A stretch of 64,000 nt of DNA from CAWKAV01 sp963847735 (GTDB taxonomy: Bacteria; Desulfobacterota; Desulfuromonadia; Desulfuromonadales; BM103): positions 750,416-814,415 of the forward strand of contig CAWKAV010000016.1 in assembly GCA_963847735.1 (NCBI GenBank). Direction: 5' to 3'. The stretch's first letter is position 1. The number at the start of each line of letters is the position of its first letter. Below, in pieces: positions 41,560 to 51,463 of this stretch. Made by a program: the position numbers and the translations under genes. The notes beneath the pieces are model-generated. The model worked only from the letters and a program-made list of their open reading frames with translations, was not told the origin of the DNA and searched no databases.

Positions 41560-42065
41560 GACAGGTAACGCTCCACGATCAGGTCACAAAGGCCCCTTGC
41601 ATCGTTGATGTCATAAAGCGGTACATCGACCTGCAGAGGGCTGTCGGAGGCGATCGCGATCAGGGACGGGTCCGGATCTTCATCGCGACAAAGCAGCTTT
41701 TCACTCCGTTGCCGACGGTGGACCTCGATCTTTGGCAGCGCACTTTTTTTGAACCCTTCGGTCAAGACGATATCGACATCGTTGCAATAGGTGGCGACGG
41801 TTTCAGCCAGCGTCGGTTCCTGATCTTCGGAATACTGCTTGACCATGGCGAGCTTGTCGGCAGAAGTGAGCAGCATGGTGTCGGCGCCGGCCCGGGTCAG
41901 GCGCCAGGAATCCTTGCCCTCACGATCGATATCAAAGCGGTGTGCATCGTGTTTAATGATTGCCACCCTGAAGCCGCGTTTCTTCAGCTCGGCGATCAGT
42001 TTCTCCAGCAGGGTTGTTTTGCCTGTGCCGCTTTTGGCAACAATCGAGACAATTGGTGGAGTCAT
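41556..42065 (-). CDS. mobB: molybdopterin-guanine dinucleotide biosynthesis adaptor MobB
   Basis: A 169-residue P-loop GTP-binding protein. Seen: VSIVAKSGTGKTTLLEKLI (Walker A), VAIIKHDAHRFDID, SWRLTRAGADT and VDIVLTEGFKKS. It assists MobA in making the bis-MGD cofactor used by NarG. Overlaps mobA and modE by ATGA on both sides. Intact. Confidence 0.9.
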   Translation of the reverse strand: MTPPIVSIVAKSGTGKTTLLEKLIAELKKRGFRVAIIKHDAHRFDIDREGKDSWRLTRAGADTMLLTSADKLAMVKQYSEDQEPTLAETVATYCNDVDIVLTEGFKKSALPKIEVHRRQRSEKLLCRDEDPDPSLIAIASDSPLQVDVPLYDINDARGLCDLIVERYLS

Positions 42066-42661
42066 CTCTGTTTCTCCTTAAGGCGGGCCAACTGCTCCGG
42101 GGTATTGATATTCAGCAAGGAGAGCTCCCAGTCGTCAGGCATTTGCTGCCAATCGAGATAGTGGATATTGATGCGCTGGTAAAAATCATAGATGCGGTAT
42201 TGGCCCTGCCGCAGCATGGCCTCCATCTGTGGCAAACAATTCTTGTGGTAGAGAGCGAATACCGGTTCATAGCCTTTCGGGGTGCGTGGTACCACGGCGT
42301 CAAAACCGTTGCGATGCTTGACCAGCAACTCGAGGATTTGCGCGTCCGGGTAGGGCATGTCGCAGGGTGCAACGAAGATCCATTCGGTTTTGGCTGAGCG
42401 CAAACCCGTATAGAGGCCTCCCAAGGCGCTGCCGGGATAGATGTCGGGGATGGCCGGGATATCCGGCTGTGCCAGGTCGGGGCGATCGCCGGCGATCAGG
42501 ACCGTCGCAAAAGAGTGACGCAACAGATCGAGAGACCGAGAGAGCAGGAAGCGCCCTTCGATTTCGATGCGTGCCTTGTCGTGTCCCATGCGCAGACTTT
42601 TGCCGCCAGCCAATAAAACGCCGGTTGTGTTGTCAATGAATTCGTTGTGCGAAATATGCAT
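42062..42661 (-). CDS. mobA: molybdenum cofactor guanylyltransferase
   Basis: A 199-residue nucleotidyltransferase attaching GMP to molybdopterin. Seen: GVLLAGGKSLRMGHDKA (nucleotide loop), FVAPCDMPY with the metal Asp, and DAVVPRTPKGYEPVFALYH. The ATG at 42661 is preferred; ATG 42685 would add eight residues and neither has a good Shine-Dalgarno. First gene of the minus-strand mob-mod operon, divergent from the nar operon. Confidence 0.88.
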   Translation of the reverse strand: MHISHNEFIDNTTGVLLAGGKSLRMGHDKARIEIEGRFLLSRSLDLLRHSFATVLIAGDRPDLAQPDIPAIPDIYPGSALGGLYTGLRSAKTEWIFVAPCDMPYPDAQILELLVKHRNGFDAVVPRTPKGYEPVFALYHKNCLPQMEAMLRQGQYRIYDFYQRINIHYLDWQQMPDDWELSLLNINTPEQLARLKEKQR

Positions 42662-42718
42662 AGCGAAATCAGTATAAACATGCAAAAAATAAATTCAAGC
42701 TAATAAACTCCGGCTTTT

Positions 42719-42732
42719 TTGATGTGGGTCAA
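42719..42732. promoter_or_regulatory. FNR/DNR-type palindrome between mobA and the nar operon
   Basis: TTGATGTGGGTCAA matches TTGAT-N4-ATCAA at nine of ten positions. It is 58 bases before mobA and about 200 before the cytochrome gene, in the 267-base divergent AT-rich region. An oxygen- or NO-responsive CRP/FNR regulator controlling one or both units is the likely reading. I see no unambiguous -35/-10 pair. Confidence 0.6.
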
Positions 42733-42928
42733 TTTAAATAATAAAACATTGTATTACTAATTGGCAGACTGGATTTGTTATCTGGGTGACATTATGATTA
42801 TTTCGACCTGATTTCTTATAAAGCATAACGATTACAGCTCCATTTTAATTAATTGCAAGATTAATTATTAACTATTAAACATTAACAGCCCAATATTGTT
42901 GAGCTTTGCAATCTGGTGAGGTAGACCG

Positions 42929-43462
42929 ATGACAAGACAGGCCTTGTTTTCTATTTCGTTGCTGGTGGCAGGATTGTTTCTCTTTGCAACACAAGCCTGG
43001 GCGCAGCTGGGAGATCCGCTCCGTGGTGAAGCCCTGTTCGACGGGCAGCGTCAGCTTTGCCGAAGGAGGTGCGCCATGCCTGGCTTGTCATGGCATTGCC
43101 GGACACGAACTGGGCTTTGCGTCCGGGGCCAGTTATGGTCCCGACCTGACAGCGATGTACGAAGATTATGGTGAAGAAGGGGTCGCAGGTGTCCTGGAGG
43201 ACCTTTCCTTCGAGAGCATGGTCGCAATCTATGAAAGTCGTCCTCTGACAGAGACTGAAAGGGCTGATCTGGTCGCCTTCTTTGGCACGGTGTCGACAGC
43301 TGTTGCCGCGCCGACATAACTTCAGGCATGACACTGCATGTGTTTCTCGTTACGGCGTCTATTCATGATTTTGATCGGCGCATTCGGTTGGCGAAGATTG
43401 CAGGGTGTGCGACAGCCACTGGTTGAAAAGGCCCGTAATAATGGGAAGGGAGAGACAGCATG
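42929..43462 (+). pseudogene. c-type cytochrome of the nar operon, frameshifted
   Basis: Reassembled, this is a monoheme c-type cytochrome: signal peptide (LLVAGLFLFATQAWA), then in a second frame GGAPCLACHG with the CxxCH heme site, then a likely membrane anchor (TLHVFLVTAS plus FMILIGAFGWRR in a third and fourth segment) ending GKGETA at a TGA that overlaps the narG ATG. Frame changes fall near 43043 (+1), 43305-43320 and 43361 (+1). If the second frame ends naturally at 43319, the anchor is a separate fragment. Probably feeds electrons to, or matures with, NarGHI. Confidence 0.65.
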
Positions 43463-46400
43463 AGCTGGATCAAGGATATCGTCGACCCGCAAGTCCCGCA
43501 AATGGGAAGAGTTCTACCGCAACCGCAATCAGTGCGACAAGGTGGTGCGCAGCACTCATGGTGTCAACTGTACCGGCAGCTGCTCGTGGAATGTTCACGT
43601 CAAGGACGGCATCGTCGGCTGGGAGCTGCAGGCGACAGATTACCCGGAACTCGAAGCTGGGCTTCCTCCCTATGAACCGCGGGGTTGTCAGCGCGGCATC
43701 TCCTTCTCCTGGTACCTGTACAGTCCGCTGCGGATCAAGTATCCCTATCTGCGTGGGGTATTGACCGATCTCTGGCGCAAGGCCAAGGCCGAGCACGGTG
43801 ATCCGGTGGCTGCCTGGGCATCGATTGTTGAAGATGAGGCGAGCCGCAAGAGCTATCAGCAGGCACGCGGCAAGGGTGGCTTCCGGCGTTCCAGCTGGGA
43901 TGAGGTCGAAGAGATTATAGCCGCCTCGTCGATCTATACCATCAAGAAGTATGGCGCCGATCGCATGGTCGGGTTCTCGCCGATTCCGGCCATGTCGATG
44001 CTCAGCTTCGCCGGTGGCTCGCGCTTCATGCAGTTGATGGGCGGCGCCAACCTGAGTTTTTACGACTGGTACTGTGACTTGCCCAATGCTTCACCTGAGA
44101 TCTGGGGTGAGCAGACCGATGTCGCCGAAAGTGCCGACTGGTACAACAGCAAGTATATTGCGGTCATGGGTTCCAATCCTGACATGACCCGGACCCCGGA
44201 TGCCCACTACCTGACCGAAGCTCGCCACAATGGTACCAAGGTCACGGTGCTTGCTCCCGATTTCAATATCACTTCAAAACACGCCGACTGGTGGATTCCG
44301 GCCCATGCCGGGCAGGACGGCGCCTTCTGGATGGCGGTCAACCACGTGATCCTCAGTGAGTTCCATCATAAGGCCAAGACACCTTATTTCATGGACTACC
44401 TGAAGCGCTACACCGACACCCCGTTCCTGATTGAACTGCAGGAAAAAGACGGTGCTTATACGGCTGGTCGAATGGCCACTGCCGCCAATCTTGAGCGTTA
44501 CAGCAAAGAAGAGAATGGCGGTTTTAAATACCTGGTCTGGGATGAAACCAGCCAGCAGCCGCGTATGCCGCTGGGAACTCTCGGTTTCCGCTGGCAGGAG
44601 AAAAAGGGCGAATGGAATCTGCAGATGAAGGATGGCCAGGACGGCTCCGATCTCGCTCCGTCGCTCTCTCTGCTGGATGGCAACGAAGCTGTTCTGCAGG
44701 TTATCTTTGATGACTTTTCCGACGGAAATTGTGTGCGGCGCGGGGTGCCGGTCCGCTACATTGAAACCGGCAAAGGCCGGATCCCTGTGACCACCGTCTT
44801 CGACCTGCTGATGGCCCAGTTTGGTGTCAGACCGCGATCTTGCCGGCGATTATCCGCAAAACTACGATGCTGAAAACAGCTCCTATACCCCGGCCTGGCA
44901 GGAAAAGTTCACCGGGATCGATCGTGCCAACGTCATCCAGTTTGCCCGGGAATGGGCCTCGACCGCCGAGTTGACCGAAGGCAAGTGCTCAATCATCATC
45001 GGTGCCGGCATCAACCACTGGTATCACGCCAACCTGACCTACCGCGCCGGCATCGTCGCCTTGATGCTCTGCGGCTGTGTCGGCAAGAACGGCGGCGGTC
45101 TGAATCATTATGTCGGCCAGGAAAAACTCGCGCCGGTCGCGCCATGGGCGACCATCATGGGTGCTCTTGACTGGGCAAAGCCACCAAGGTTTCAGAATGC
45201 CCCGTCCTATCATTACGTCCATACCGACCAGTGGCGTTACGAGCGCACCTCGGACGAATGCAAAATCAATCCGGTCGCAGACGATAGCCATATCACTTCC
45301 GGGCACACCATGGATCATCAGGTCCGGGCGGTGCGCAACGGTTGGCTGCCCTTCTTCCCCCAGTTTGATCGCAGTCCGATCGAGGCTGTCAAGCAGGCCG
45401 AGGCTGCCGGTGCCGGCAGCAACCAGGAGATCGTCGACTGGACCGTCAAACAGCTGGCCGAGAAGAAGATGAAGTTTGCCGTCGAAGATCCTGACGCGCC
45501 TGAGAACTGGCCGCGGCTCTGGATCATCTGGCGTGGCAACGCCCTGATGTCGAGTGCCAAGGGCCATGAATATTTCCTCAAGCATTACCTCGGTACCCAC
45601 ACCAACACCATCGCCCCCGAAACGGCCGAGGAGTTCGTCAAAGACGTCAAGTGGCACAAGAAAGCTCCCGAGGGCAAGCTCGACCTGGTCGTCGATATCA
45701 ACTTCCGCATGGACACCTCGGCGCTCTACTCGGATATCGTCCTGCCGACCGCGACCTGGTACGAAAAGGACGACCTCAATACCACCGACATGCACTCCTT
45801 CATCCACCCGCTGCAGGCGGCCGTCCCGCCCTGCTGGGAGTCGAAGAGTGACTGGGATATTTTTAAAGGTCTGGCCAAAAAAGTCAGCCAACTGGCCGAA
45901 ACCCATCTGCCGGAACCGGTGCGCGAAATTGTTTCGGTGCCGCTGCAGCACGACACCCCGGCCGAGATGGCACAGCCTGAGATCAAGGACTGGAGCAAAG
46001 GCGAATGCGAGCCGATTCCTGGCAAGACCATGCCTGGCCTGGTGGTTGTCGAACGCAACTACGTCGATCTGTACAAGCGCTTCATCTCTTACGGGCCGGA
46101 AGTCCGCAAAGATGGCATCGGTGCTCACGGACTCAACTTCGCCGTCGATGATTTCTACGATGAACTGAAACAGACCGCCCCGACGCAGAAGTGGGGTGGC
46201 GAAGAATACCCTTCTCTGGAGGAAGCCTCCGATGCTGCCAACGTGATTCTGACTCTGGCTCCGGAAACCAACGGTGAGACTCGCCTACCGTGCTTTTGAG
46301 GCCGAAGAGAAGAAGGTCGGTTTGCCGCTGACGGATCTGGCTGCTGACAACCGCAGTGTACGCACCACCTTTGCTGATCTGGCTGCACAACCACGTCGCC

Positions 46401-47088
46401 TGCTGAACAGCCCGATCTGGAGCGGATTGACCGAAAACGGTCGGGCCTATTCCGCCTACTGTCTTAATGTTGAGAAACTGGTTCCCTGGCGCACGCTTGA
46501 CCGGACGCCAGCACTTCTACCTTGATCATCCGGGTTATATCGCCGCCGGCGAACATCTGCCGACTTACAAGCCGAAACCAGATCACTCAACGCTGCAGGA
46601 CTTCCTGGCCACGGAGAGCAGATGACAAGAGCATCATGCTCAATTACCTGACGCCGCATGGCAAGTGGAGCATCCACAGCACCTACGGTGACAATCATCG
46701 CATGCTGACCCTCTCGCGTGGTTGCCATCCGTTCTGGCTCAACGATCAGGATGCCGAGCAGATCGGCGTGATCGATAACGACTGGGTCGAAGTCTACAAC
46801 GACCACGGTGTGGTCGTCACCAGGGCTGTCGTCAGCTCACGCCTGCCGCGCGGTATCTCGTTCCTCTACCATTCACCGGAGCGAACCGTCGGCGTGCCGA
46901 AGTCGCCGCTGCGCGGCAACAAGCGGGCCGGTGGTCACAACAGCCTGAACCGGATCCGGCTCAAGCCGAACCTGATGCTGGGTGGATATGGTCAATTCAC
47001 CTATGGCTGGAACTACTGGGGCCCGACCGGCGCCAACCGCGACACCTATATCATGGTGCGAAAACTCAAAGGGGAGCCGAACTGGTAA
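43460..47088 (+). pseudogene. narG: nitrate reductase alpha subunit, five frameshifts
   Basis: The span encodes a full-length NarG (about 1207 residues if corrected), the molybdenum bis-MGD catalytic subunit. Seen: MSWIKDIVDP start behind GGGAGAGA, the FS0 cluster ligands in STHGVNCTGSCSW and RGCQRG, the Mo-site region YCDLPNASPEIWG, GAGINHWYHANLTYR, and the C-terminal GYGQFTYGWNYWGPTG. It is interrupted near 43496, 44823, 46279, 46498 and 46620; each is one extra base and conservation continues directly in the next frame. No other disabling changes are visible. As written it cannot yield functional NarG without frameshifting. Confidence 0.88.
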
Positions 47089-47101
47089 AGGAGCTATGAC
47101 T

Positions 47102-48589
47102 ATGAATGTACGCGCACAGGTGTCATCGGTTTTCCACCTTGATAAATGTATCGGCTGCCATACCTGCAGCATCGCCTGCAAGAATCTCTGGACCGACCGC
47201 AAAGGTGCCGAGTACATGTGGTGGAACAATGTGGAAACCAAGCCAGGTACCGGTTACCCGACCAAATGGGAGGATCAGGAACAGTACAAGGGCGGTTGGG
47301 AAAGGCAGGGCGAGTCTTTGCAATTGAAGATTGGTGGTCGTGGCAGCACGCTGGGGAAAATTTTCCATAATCCGAACCTGCCGACCATGGATGACTATTA
47401 TGAGCCATTTACGTTCCGTTATGATGATTTGACCAACGCTCCGGCCGGCAAAGATCAGCCGACCGCACGCCCGGTTTCCATGGTCACCGGCAAACCGATG
47501 AAAATTGAGGCCGGTCCCAACTGGGATGACGATCTCTCCGGTTCCAACATTTATGCCGCCAATGATCCTGGCGTGGTGAAGCTCACCGTGGAAGAGCAGC
47601 GCCAGCTCTTTGCAATCGAGAAGATGGTCTTCTTCCATATGCCGCGCATCTGCAACCACTGTCTGAATGCAGGTTGTGTCGCCAGCTGTCCTTCCGGTGC
47701 CATCTACAAGCGCGGCGAAGACGGTATCGTCCTGATTAATCAGGACAAGTGTCGCGGTTGGCGGATGTGTGTCTCAGCTTGTCCATACAAGAAGACCTAT
47801 TATGGCTGGACCACCGGCAAGTCAGAAAAGTGCATCCTCTGCTATCCGCGCCAGGAAGCCGGGGAAGCGCCAGCCTGTTTCCACTCCTGTGTTGGCCGGA
47901 TCCGTTACCTCGGTGTTCTCCTCTACGATGCCGACCGCATTGAATCGGTTGCCAAACAGGACGATAAAGATCTGGCTGCTGCTCAGAGAGAAATAATCCT
48001 CGACCCATTCGACCCTCAGGTTATCGCCGACGCCAAAAAATCAGGTGTACCCGAGCAAGTTATCAAGTCAGCCCAGAAGTCACCGGTCTACAAGTTCGTC
48101 AAGGAGTGGGGGATCGCTCTGCCGCTCCATCCCGAATTCCGTACCCTGCCGATGCTCTTCTATGTGCCACCATTGTTGCCGGTCATGTCGATGGACAACC
48201 AGGGCAAACAGAAACTGGCCGATGATTTCTTCACGACCCTGGAACAGGCCAGACTGCCGATGCAATATCTGGCGGGTCTGTTCGCCGGAGGCAATGAAGA
48301 GGAAGTCAAGGCGGTTTATCGCAAACTGATTGCAGTACGTATCCAGCGTCGCAGTGCCACGGTTGGTGATCTTCCTGCCGAGGAAGTCACCAAGGCCTGC
48401 ACTGTTGCTCAATTGAGCACAGAGGCGGTTGATGCCATCTATCGCATGACCACACTGACCAGAATCAAGGAACGTATCGTGGTGCCGCCGATGTTGCGGG
48501 AGCAGGCCATCGAAGCCGGTATGGATCCTGAGCAGCACAAGCAGGAGATGGGCTTCGGCAGTCGACGTCCACCAAAGAGACGGTGGTAG
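47102..48589 (+). CDS. narH: nitrate reductase beta subunit
   Basis: A 495-residue electron-transfer subunit with four iron-sulfur cluster motifs: CIGCHTCSIACK, CNHCLNAGCVASC, CRGWRMCVSACP (Trp replaces the second Cys, the NarH signature of a 3Fe-4S cluster) and CILCYPR...CFHSC. ATG 47102 has AAAGGAG at good distance; ATG 47096 is too close. Intact, although it lies between frameshifted narG and narJ. It passes electrons from NarI heme to NarG. Confidence 0.93.
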   Translation: MNVRAQVSSVFHLDKCIGCHTCSIACKNLWTDRKGAEYMWWNNVETKPGTGYPTKWEDQEQYKGGWERQGESLQLKIGGRGSTLGKIFHNPNLPTMDDYYEPFTFRYDDLTNAPAGKDQPTARPVSMVTGKPMKIEAGPNWDDDLSGSNIYAANDPGVVKLTVEEQRQLFAIEKMVFFHMPRICNHCLNAGCVASCPSGAIYKRGEDGIVLINQDKCRGWRMCVSACPYKKTYYGWTTGKSEKCILCYPRQEAGEAPACFHSCVGRIRYLGVLLYDADRIESVAKQDDKDLAAAQREIILDPFDPQVIADAKKSGVPEQVIKSAQKSPVYKFVKEWGIALPLHPEFRTLPMLFYVPPLLPVMSMDNQGKQKLADDFFTTLEQARLPMQYLAGLFAGGNEEEVKAVYRKLIAVRIQRRSATVGDLPAEEVTKACTVAQLSTEAVDAIYRMTTLTRIKERIVVPPMLREQAIEAGMDPEQHKQEMGFGSRRPPKRRW

Positions 48590-48591
48590 AT

Positions 48592-49170
48592 ATGACTGAA
48601 TTACAACAACATCAGGAACTCTGTCGACAATTTGCGACCTTGCTCAGTTATCCGGGACGAGAGTGTCGCAACCGAGGCCGTCGCCTGCTCTGCAGGCCTG
48701 AGAACAAGTCAGCGCCGAGGGCGTCAGCCTCTTGGAGAGCTTTATCCCTTTCCTCGAGGCCAACAATATCAGCCGCATCGAAGAGGCCTTTACCGGTACC
48801 TTCGATCTGCAATCGCTCTGTCATCCCTATGTCGGCTACCAGCTGTGCGGGGAAAGTCAGCAGCGCACCATGTTCATGATCAAGCTGCGGGAACATTTAT
48901 CAGCAGTATGGTTTTATCCCCGGCAACGAACTGCCCGATCACCTGACTGAAGTCCTGCGTTTTATCGGATCAATTACTGACCAGGACTGTCGTCAGGAGA
49001 TCATCGAGGACGGGCTCTTGCCTGCGCTGGCAAAAATTACTCAGGGGATTGAGAGTGACAACCATCCCTACATGGCTTTGCTCAATGCCTTGCAGAAGTT
49101 TCTGATTGAGACGGCAGTACCCGTTAACGAGCAACTGGCAGTTGACCGGCAAAAGGAGTGTTTATCATGA
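48592..49170 (+). pseudogene. narJ: nitrate reductase assembly chaperone, three frameshifts
   Basis: Corrected, this encodes about 191 residues of the TorD/NarJ chaperone family that loads molybdenum cofactor into NarG: LCRQFATLLSYPG, LESFIPFLEAN, CHPYVGYQLCGESQQRTMFM, YGFIPGNELPDHLTEVLRF. Frame changes near 48658, 48713 and 48894 each read as one extra base. The final frame ends in a TGA overlapping the narI ATG, as expected for an intact operon. Confidence 0.82.
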
Positions 49171-49844
49171 CTGACATGATTCTGTTTGGTGTGTTCCCCT
49201 ATGTCGCGGTGGCACTGATGATCGGCGTCGGCATTTACCGGTATTGTGTTGATCGCTACTCCTGGTCGTCACAGTCATCGCAGTTTCTGGAAAGCCGTGT
49301 GCTGTTCTGGGGCTCAATCCCCTGGCATTACGCCATCCTGATCATCCTGATGGCGCACTTTCTGGCTTTTCTCGTCCCGACCTCCTGGGGTGTGGTGCTC
49401 GGCAGCCCTTTGCGCCTCTACCTGCTCGAAGTGACCGGCCTGGCTCTTGGTTTAAGCACTCTGATCGCGGTCGGCCTGCTGATCTTTCGCCGGATCACCA
49501 ATGCCAGGGTTTCTGCGGTTACCACAGTGATCGACTGGTTTGTGCTGGTGGCCCTGCTGCTGCAGGTCGCGACCGGCGTTTATATCGCCTTCACCCTGCG
49601 CTGGGGCTCGGTCTGGTACCTGCATACGGCAACGCCGTGGCTCTGGTCATTGCTTAAACTTGATCCACAGCTGCAGTATCTTGCGGCCTTGCCGCTGGTC
49701 GCCAAAGTCCACATATTCAACGCTTTCCTGATCCTGGCGCTTTTCCCGTTCTCGCGACTGGTGCATGTCGTCAGCGTCCCGCTGACCTACCTGGGTCGTC
49801 CGTACCAGGTTGTAGTCTGGTACCGGGAACGTCGGGCTGGCTGA
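49167..49844 (+). CDS. narI: nitrate reductase gamma subunit (cytochrome b)
   Basis: A 225-residue, five-helix membrane protein holding two b hemes and oxidising menaquinol. Seen: FPYVAVALMIGVGIYRY, heme-ligand histidines in IPWHYAILIILMAHFLAF and in AKVHIFNAFLILALFPFSR...LVHVVSVP. ATG 49167 overlaps the narJ stop; GTG 49158 is rejected. Intact. Confidence 0.92.
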   Translation: MTDMILFGVFPYVAVALMIGVGIYRYCVDRYSWSSQSSQFLESRVLFWGSIPWHYAILIILMAHFLAFLVPTSWGVVLGSPLRLYLLEVTGLALGLSTLIAVGLLIFRRITNARVSAVTTVIDWFVLVALLLQVATGVYIAFTLRWGSVWYLHTATPWLWSLLKLDPQLQYLAALPLVAKVHIFNAFLILALFPFSRLVHVVSVPLTYLGRPYQVVVWYRERRAG

Positions 49845-49915
49845 GCTGTTGGTCGGGGTGTTTATCGTTTGATTGAACCGGTCCTTTTCTCTTGTTGTTT
49901 GCCAGAGGTGGTCTG

Positions 49916-51463
49916 ATGCAAGAAGTTGCAACTGCAAAGTCACATAAAGCCCTGTTTCTGAACACTCTCGCATTTACGGTCTGTTTTGCCGCATGGATGT
50001 TCAACGGCGTTCTGGTGACTTTTCTGGCCGACAACCAGGTCTTTAAGTGGGGACCGATCGAGATCGGCTGGCTGATGGGGATTCCGGTGCTGACCGGTTC
50101 GATCTTCAGACTGCCAGCCGGAATGCTGACTGACAAGTTCGGCGGCAAACCGATCTATGGTTCATTGCTCTTCATCTGCGCCATTCCCATGTACCTGCTC
50201 TCAAAAGCAGACAGTTTTGCCTCATTTGCGCTCTGTAGCTTCGGTTTTGGTCTGGCCGGGGTCAGCTTCTCTATCGGGATCGCCTTCTCTTCGGTCTGGT
50301 ATCCGCGTGAGCGACAGGGAACGGCTCTCGGCATCTTCGGTGCCGGTAATGCCGGAGCCGCCCTGACGACCTTGTTTGCACCGACCATGCTCAACCACCT
50401 GACCAATAATGGTGCCAACCTCGAGGGTTGGCGTGACCTGCCGGTCTACTATGCGGCAATGCTTGCAATCATGGGGATCATCTTTTTCGTTTTTGCCGAA
50501 AACAAGAAACCGGCCTCTTCAAACAAATCATTTGTCCAGATGCTTACCCCGCTCAAGGACGTCAAGGTTTGGCGCTTCGGGCTCTATTATTTCCTGGTAT
50601 TCGGTTGCTTTGTCGCTTTTTCACAATGGCTGGTTCCTTACTTTGTCAATGTCTACTATCTGCCGCTGGTCACCGCCGGCCTGTTTGCCTCTGCGTTCAG
50701 TCTCCCTTCCGGCGTGATTCGCGCTCTGGGCGGGTGGCTTTCCGACAAGTTTGGTGGTCGCGCCATCATGTACTGGGTCCTCGGTGCTTCAGTACTGATC
50801 AGCTTTCTGGTCATTATTCCCAAGATGGATATCTACTCTCCCGGCCGTGGTGTGATGGCGAAACGGGGCGGTATTGTGACGTCCGTTACGGAAACCGCAG
50901 TAGTGGTTGGCGATTTTTCTTACGCGATCAAGCAGAAACCGGCCGTCATCGATTCCTATGCCGATGAGACAGTAATTATCTTTCCGACCAAGCAGACCTG
51001 GCAGGAACCCGCTGTCGAAGTAGGACAGACCGTGAAAAAGAAGGAGTTGCTCGCCAAGGGGGTGACCCGGATTTTTTTCCAGGCAAACGTGTGGATTTTT
51101 GCTGTTCTGGTTATTCTTCTTGGCAGTACCTGGGGGATTGGCAAGGCTGCTGTCTACAAGCTGATTCCTGATTATTTTCCGGAAGAAGTGGGGGTTGTTG
51201 GCGGGATGGTCGGCGTGCTCGGCGGCCTGGGCGGCTTCTTCTGCCCGATCATCTTCGGCTACCTGCTTGAGTGGACCGGGTTATGGACCAGTTGCTGGAT
51301 GTTCATGTTCTTACTCTCCCTGGCCTGCTTGATATGGATGCATTTCACCGTGCAGAAGATGATGCGAGAAAAACACCCCAAAGATATGAAGAAAATTGAA
51401 GAAGATAAGGCAACTATATTCGAAGACTATTGCAAGGAGAAAGTACATGTCGATCAACCTTGA
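49916..51463 (+). CDS. narK: NarK-type nitrate/nitrite transporter with a soluble insertion
   Basis: A 515-residue MFS transporter of the nitrate/nitrite porter family: WMFNGVLVTFLAD in helix 1, GSIFRLPAGMLTDKFGGKP, and the nitrate signature GFGLAGVSFSIGIAF. Around residues 302-388 an 85-residue hydrophilic insertion (from IYSPGRGVMAKRGG to VEVGQTVKKKELLAKGV), with barrel-sandwich character, separates late helices. ATG 49916 has AGAGGTGG upstream. Overlaps the second narK by 17 bases. Confidence 0.88.
   Translation: MQEVATAKSHKALFLNTLAFTVCFAAWMFNGVLVTFLADNQVFKWGPIEIGWLMGIPVLTGSIFRLPAGMLTDKFGGKPIYGSLLFICAIPMYLLSKADSFASFALCSFGFGLAGVSFSIGIAFSSVWYPRERQGTALGIFGAGNAGAALTTLFAPTMLNHLTNNGANLEGWRDLPVYYAAMLAIMGIIFFVFAENKKPASSNKSFVQMLTPLKDVKVWRFGLYYFLVFGCFVAFSQWLVPYFVNVYYLPLVTAGLFASAFSLPSGVIRALGGWLSDKFGGRAIMYWVLGASVLISFLVIIPKMDIYSPGRGVMAKRGGIVTSVTETAVVVGDFSYAIKQKPAVIDSYADETVIIFPTKQTWQEPAVEVGQTVKKKELLAKGVTRIFFQANVWIFAVLVILLGSTWGIGKAAVYKLIPDYFPEEVGVVGGMVGVLGGLGGFFCPIIFGYLLEWTGLWTSCWMFMFLLSLACLIWMHFTVQKMMREKHPKDMKKIEEDKATIFEDYCKEKVHVDQP

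Noticed and set aside
44989..46128. 379-codon open frame on the minus strand
   Set aside because: It lies wholly antisense to narG; the length is a by-product of the high-GC codon bias of narG, and the product has no recognisable motif.
46982..47101. 40-residue extension of NarH
   Set aside because: It overlaps the conserved C-terminus of narG in another frame; NarH proteins begin MNVRAQ-like.
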